Positions 5,541-7,018 of a stretch of DNA of 7,018 nucleotides are shown in pieces. The position numbers and the translations under genes are program-made. Source of the stretch: CAZHRJ01 sp964534765 (GTDB lineage: Bacteria; Lindowbacteria; 2-12-FULL-62-27); the NCBI GenBank assembly GCA_964534765.1, contig CAZHRJ010000149.1, positions 1 through 7,018 on the forward strand, written 5' to 3'. Below the pieces are notes generated by a model. It did not search any database and was not told the origin of the DNA. It saw only the letters and a list, made by a program, of their open reading frames with translations. Numbering within the stretch: position 1 is the stretch's first letter; each line of letters begins with the position of its first letter.

Positions 5541-5837
5541 GATGCGGCGCAGCCGTGTCCGCCAAAACAATTTGCGATCTCCATAAGGCGCGGTGGAATC
5601 GAAGGCGTGGACATCGTTGATGCAGGTGCCGCCTGCCAGAAACACGTTGGCGATGCTCATGACCACTTCGCTTGGATGAAATCCTCGTTCGCGTTCCTTG
5701 AAAGGCAGAGTTTGGTTGATCCGGTCGAGTAATCTCAATTGTTTGGCGAGCCGGCCGATCAGAGCCAATCCCGCGAAGGGGGTAATGGATTGATCCGTTT
5801 CTTTGACTTGAAATTTGACCAGGTTTGGAAATACCAT
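5541..5837 (-). pseudogene. N-terminal fragment of an IS1380-like transposase
   Basis: The minus strand encodes VKFQVKETDQSITPFAGLAL, LPFKERERGFHPSEVVMS and IANVFLAGGTCINDV, which resemble the N-terminus of IS1380-family DDE transposases (the conserved pattern is an ERG-x-x-P segment followed by a GG-x-C-x-x-D segment). The ATG at 5837 has GAGGTGA just upstream and fits the family start better than the ATG at 5861. Recognisable sequence stops near 5600. The frame continues to 5496, but there it is antisense to the IS4 remnant. Only about 80 of an expected 400 or more residues remain and no catalytic residue is included. The two remnants are fused head to head, which points to sequential insertion and deletion. 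The family assignment is by motif resemblance only. Confidence 0.65.
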
Positions 5838-5851
5838 ACCAATCACCTCTG

Positions 5852-5870
5852 TTTCACCCATTGGGTGAAA
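5852..5870. repeat. 19-bp perfect palindrome upstream of the IS1380-like fragment
   Basis: TTTCACCCATTGGGTGAAA has 9-bp arms around a single central base. It sits 15 bases upstream of the ATG at 5837. It could be a regulator-binding site of the transposase gene or part of the element's end. No second copy was noticed in the window. Confidence 0.65.
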
Positions 5871-5887
5871 TTTCTGGTTTTTACTGC

Positions 5888-5906
5888 AACCTGATTTTAT
5901 CAGGTT
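5888..5906 (+). terminator. Hairpin with short T run, weak terminator or IS-end hairpin
   Basis: AACCTGAT and ATCAGGTT form an 8-bp stem with a TTT loop, and the plus strand ends in TTTT at 5905-5908. The T run is short and the stem AT-rich, so termination is uncertain. It may instead belong to the transposon end. The rest of the stretch up to 6013 shows no gene. Confidence 0.35.
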
Positions 5907-6013
5907 TTCCAGAGAGAAAAACGAGGTTTTCTTTTTCCTGATTCAAAAAATGGGCGGGTTACGTAGAAATCCGGGGCTATAGTACCAAATCAAATGCCTG
6001 AAAGATATACAGG

Positions 6014-6490
6014 ATGATGGACAGTAAATCGGATGAAGAATACAAAGCGGCCGCATTTTTCATCATGCGTATGTTTTTCGCGCAGTTCTGGGTCCTGCAG
6101 TTCTGGGGCAAGATGTATGACCATGAAAGCGGCATGGCCGCGTTCCGGAACCTCGGCATCTGGGCGAAACAGACCACAACGTGGATGACGACGCAGACCA
6201 TCCTGCCGGTCTGGGCCGTTTACCCCTACACGTTTGTTCTGCCTTATGTTGAACTGCTGATCGGGATCCTGCTCCTGCTGGGCATCCAGCTTCGCCGCAC
6301 CCTCATTTTCTCTGCGTTTCTGGTCATTTCGCTGGATATCGGCCTGATGATGAAACTCAAACACGACATTGCGGCGACCAACACGATCTATCTCATCGCA
6401 ACCCTTTTGGCTCTGCGCTGGGTTGGTCATAGCAGGTGGACGGTCGAGGACGTTATCAGGGATTTCGGCCGGCGTGGCCCTTATCCATAA
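6014..6490 (+). CDS. DoxX-like small integral membrane protein
   Basis: A 158-residue protein with about four hydrophobic segments: about 13-31 (FFIMRMFFAQFWVLQFW), about 69-90 (VYPYTFVLPYVELLIGILLL), about 97-113 (LIFSAFLVISLDIGLMM) and about 122-136 (NTIYLIATLLALRW). The length, the four-helix plan and the PYVELLIGILLLLG segment in the second helix fit the DoxX/DoxD-like superfamily, whose members act in the membrane, some with quinol oxidases or in thiol and redox stress responses. No cofactor-binding residue can be assigned. The start is one of two tandem ATGs (6014, 6017) with no properly spaced ribosome site. It is followed after six bases by a glycosyltransferase gene, so the two are probably cotranscribed. 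The specific function is unknown. Confidence 0.65.
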   Translation: MMDSKSDEEYKAAAFFIMRMFFAQFWVLQFWGKMYDHESGMAAFRNLGIWAKQTTTWMTTQTILPVWAVYPYTFVLPYVELLIGILLLLGIQLRRTLIFSAFLVISLDIGLMMKLKHDIAATNTIYLIATLLALRWVGHSRWTVEDVIRDFGRRGPYP

Positions 6491-6496
6491 ATACAG

Positions 6497-7018
6497 ATGC
6501 AAAAACGGAAAATCCGCGTCTATCCTGTCTTGCTCGGGTCCCTGCTCGGCCTGCTCATGGCGGTCCTCTTTGCGGCGTTCTTGTTTGAGGGGATCCTGTC
6601 ATGGTCCATCGGGATCATCTATATCGCTTATGACTCGCTCCTTTTCGTCCTCGTCGTGCAAACTTCCGCGGCGCGACTGAAAGGCCCGGCACGGGAACAT
6701 GTCCTGTCCGGGGAACCGGCCGCCGCCGGCCGGCTCGGCTTGGCAGTTGTGATCCCAGCGCGCAACGAGAAAACGGTAATCTCGGAGTGCATCAACGCCG
6801 TCCTGGGACAGACCGACCGGCCCGATGAGATCATTGTGGTTGACGACGGGTCGACTGACGGCACGGTTGACTGGATCCGGCATGCGTATTCGGTCACATT
6901 TGACAACGGGATCGGCAGGTCGGCGTCCCATCCGGGACTGTATGTTCTGCAAAGGGAGAAAAGCGGCAAGGCGAATACATTAAACACCGGCTGGACGTTT
7001 TCAAAATCTGACATCACG
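6497..7018 (+). CDS. Membrane-anchored family 2 glycosyltransferase, N-terminal part, runs off right edge
   Basis: The frame is open from the ATG at 6497 to the window end (174 codons). An N-terminal hydrophobic region (about 9-55) probably forms two membrane helices. The GT-A fold then begins: LAVVIPARNEKTVISECINA, then DEIIVVDDGSTDGT with the nucleotide-sugar-binding DD (D116, D117), and EKSGKANTLNTGW just before the expected DxD region, which is cut off. Family 2 enzymes of this layout transfer sugars from UDP- or GDP-sugars to lipids or growing polysaccharides at the inner membrane. The substrate and product cannot be read from this part. It is six bases behind the DoxX-like gene with no clear ribosome site of its own, which suggests coupled translation. 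Confidence 0.88.
   Translation, partial: MQKRKIRVYPVLLGSLLGLLMAVLFAAFLFEGILSWSIGIIYIAYDSLLFVLVVQTSAARLKGPAREHVLSGEPAAAGRLGLAVVIPARNEKTVISECINAVLGQTDRPDEIIVVDDGSTDGTVDWIRHAYSVTFDNGIGRSASHPGLYVLQREKSGKANTLNTGWTFSKSDIT

Noticed and set aside
5978..5983. TATAGT as a -10 box for the DoxX-like gene
   Set aside because: No acceptable -35 hexamer is found at 16-18 bases upstream.

Overview
The window looks like an accessory stretch of a moderately high-GC, probably Gram-negative bacterial chromosome. The evidence for that is a FecR-type anti-sigma factor with one membrane span, an exported MsrB, a REP-associated transposase and several broken mobile-element genes. I cannot name the organism. The thioredoxin/MsrA-like family is, from memory, more frequent in environmental and uncultured lineages, but that is only a weak hint. 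I saw no rRNA, tRNA or CRISPR array.

Left end (1-1131): 42 codons of a tyrosine recombinase (minus strand, running off the left edge) abut a REP-associated tyrosine transposase (RAYT) element. The transposase gene (205-1074, +) lies between 23-bp imperfect inverted repeats that match at 19 of 23 positions. Just outside each repeat lies a G-rich short tandem array, G-rich on opposite strands at the two ends. The element sits in the 3' end of msrB, so the msrB reading frame continues through the element's right end and into the antisense strand of the transposase gene.

Core (952-4320, all minus strand): a compact four-gene operon in the order ECF sigma factor, FecR-type anti-sigma factor, thioredoxin-like (VPGCATC) protein with a short MsrA-like domain, MsrB. 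Each junction is a 4-base ATGA overlap, so the genes are very likely translationally coupled. The likely job is a regulated envelope response that repairs oxidised methionine: the sigma factor is held at the membrane by the anti-sigma factor, and the effectors are thiol and methionine-sulfoxide reductases predicted to act outside the cytoplasm. This is the most interesting system in the window.

Mobile-element graveyard (4383-5906): a fragment of a type I restriction methylase (HsdM-like, minus), a decayed IS4-family transposase with an internal deletion and a homopolymer frameshift (plus), and an N-terminal fragment of an IS1380-like transposase (minus), with two strong small palindromes near its 5' end.

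Right end (6014-7018, +): a DoxX-like small membrane protein is followed 6 bases later by the first 174 codons of a membrane-anchored family 2 glycosyltransferase that runs off the window.
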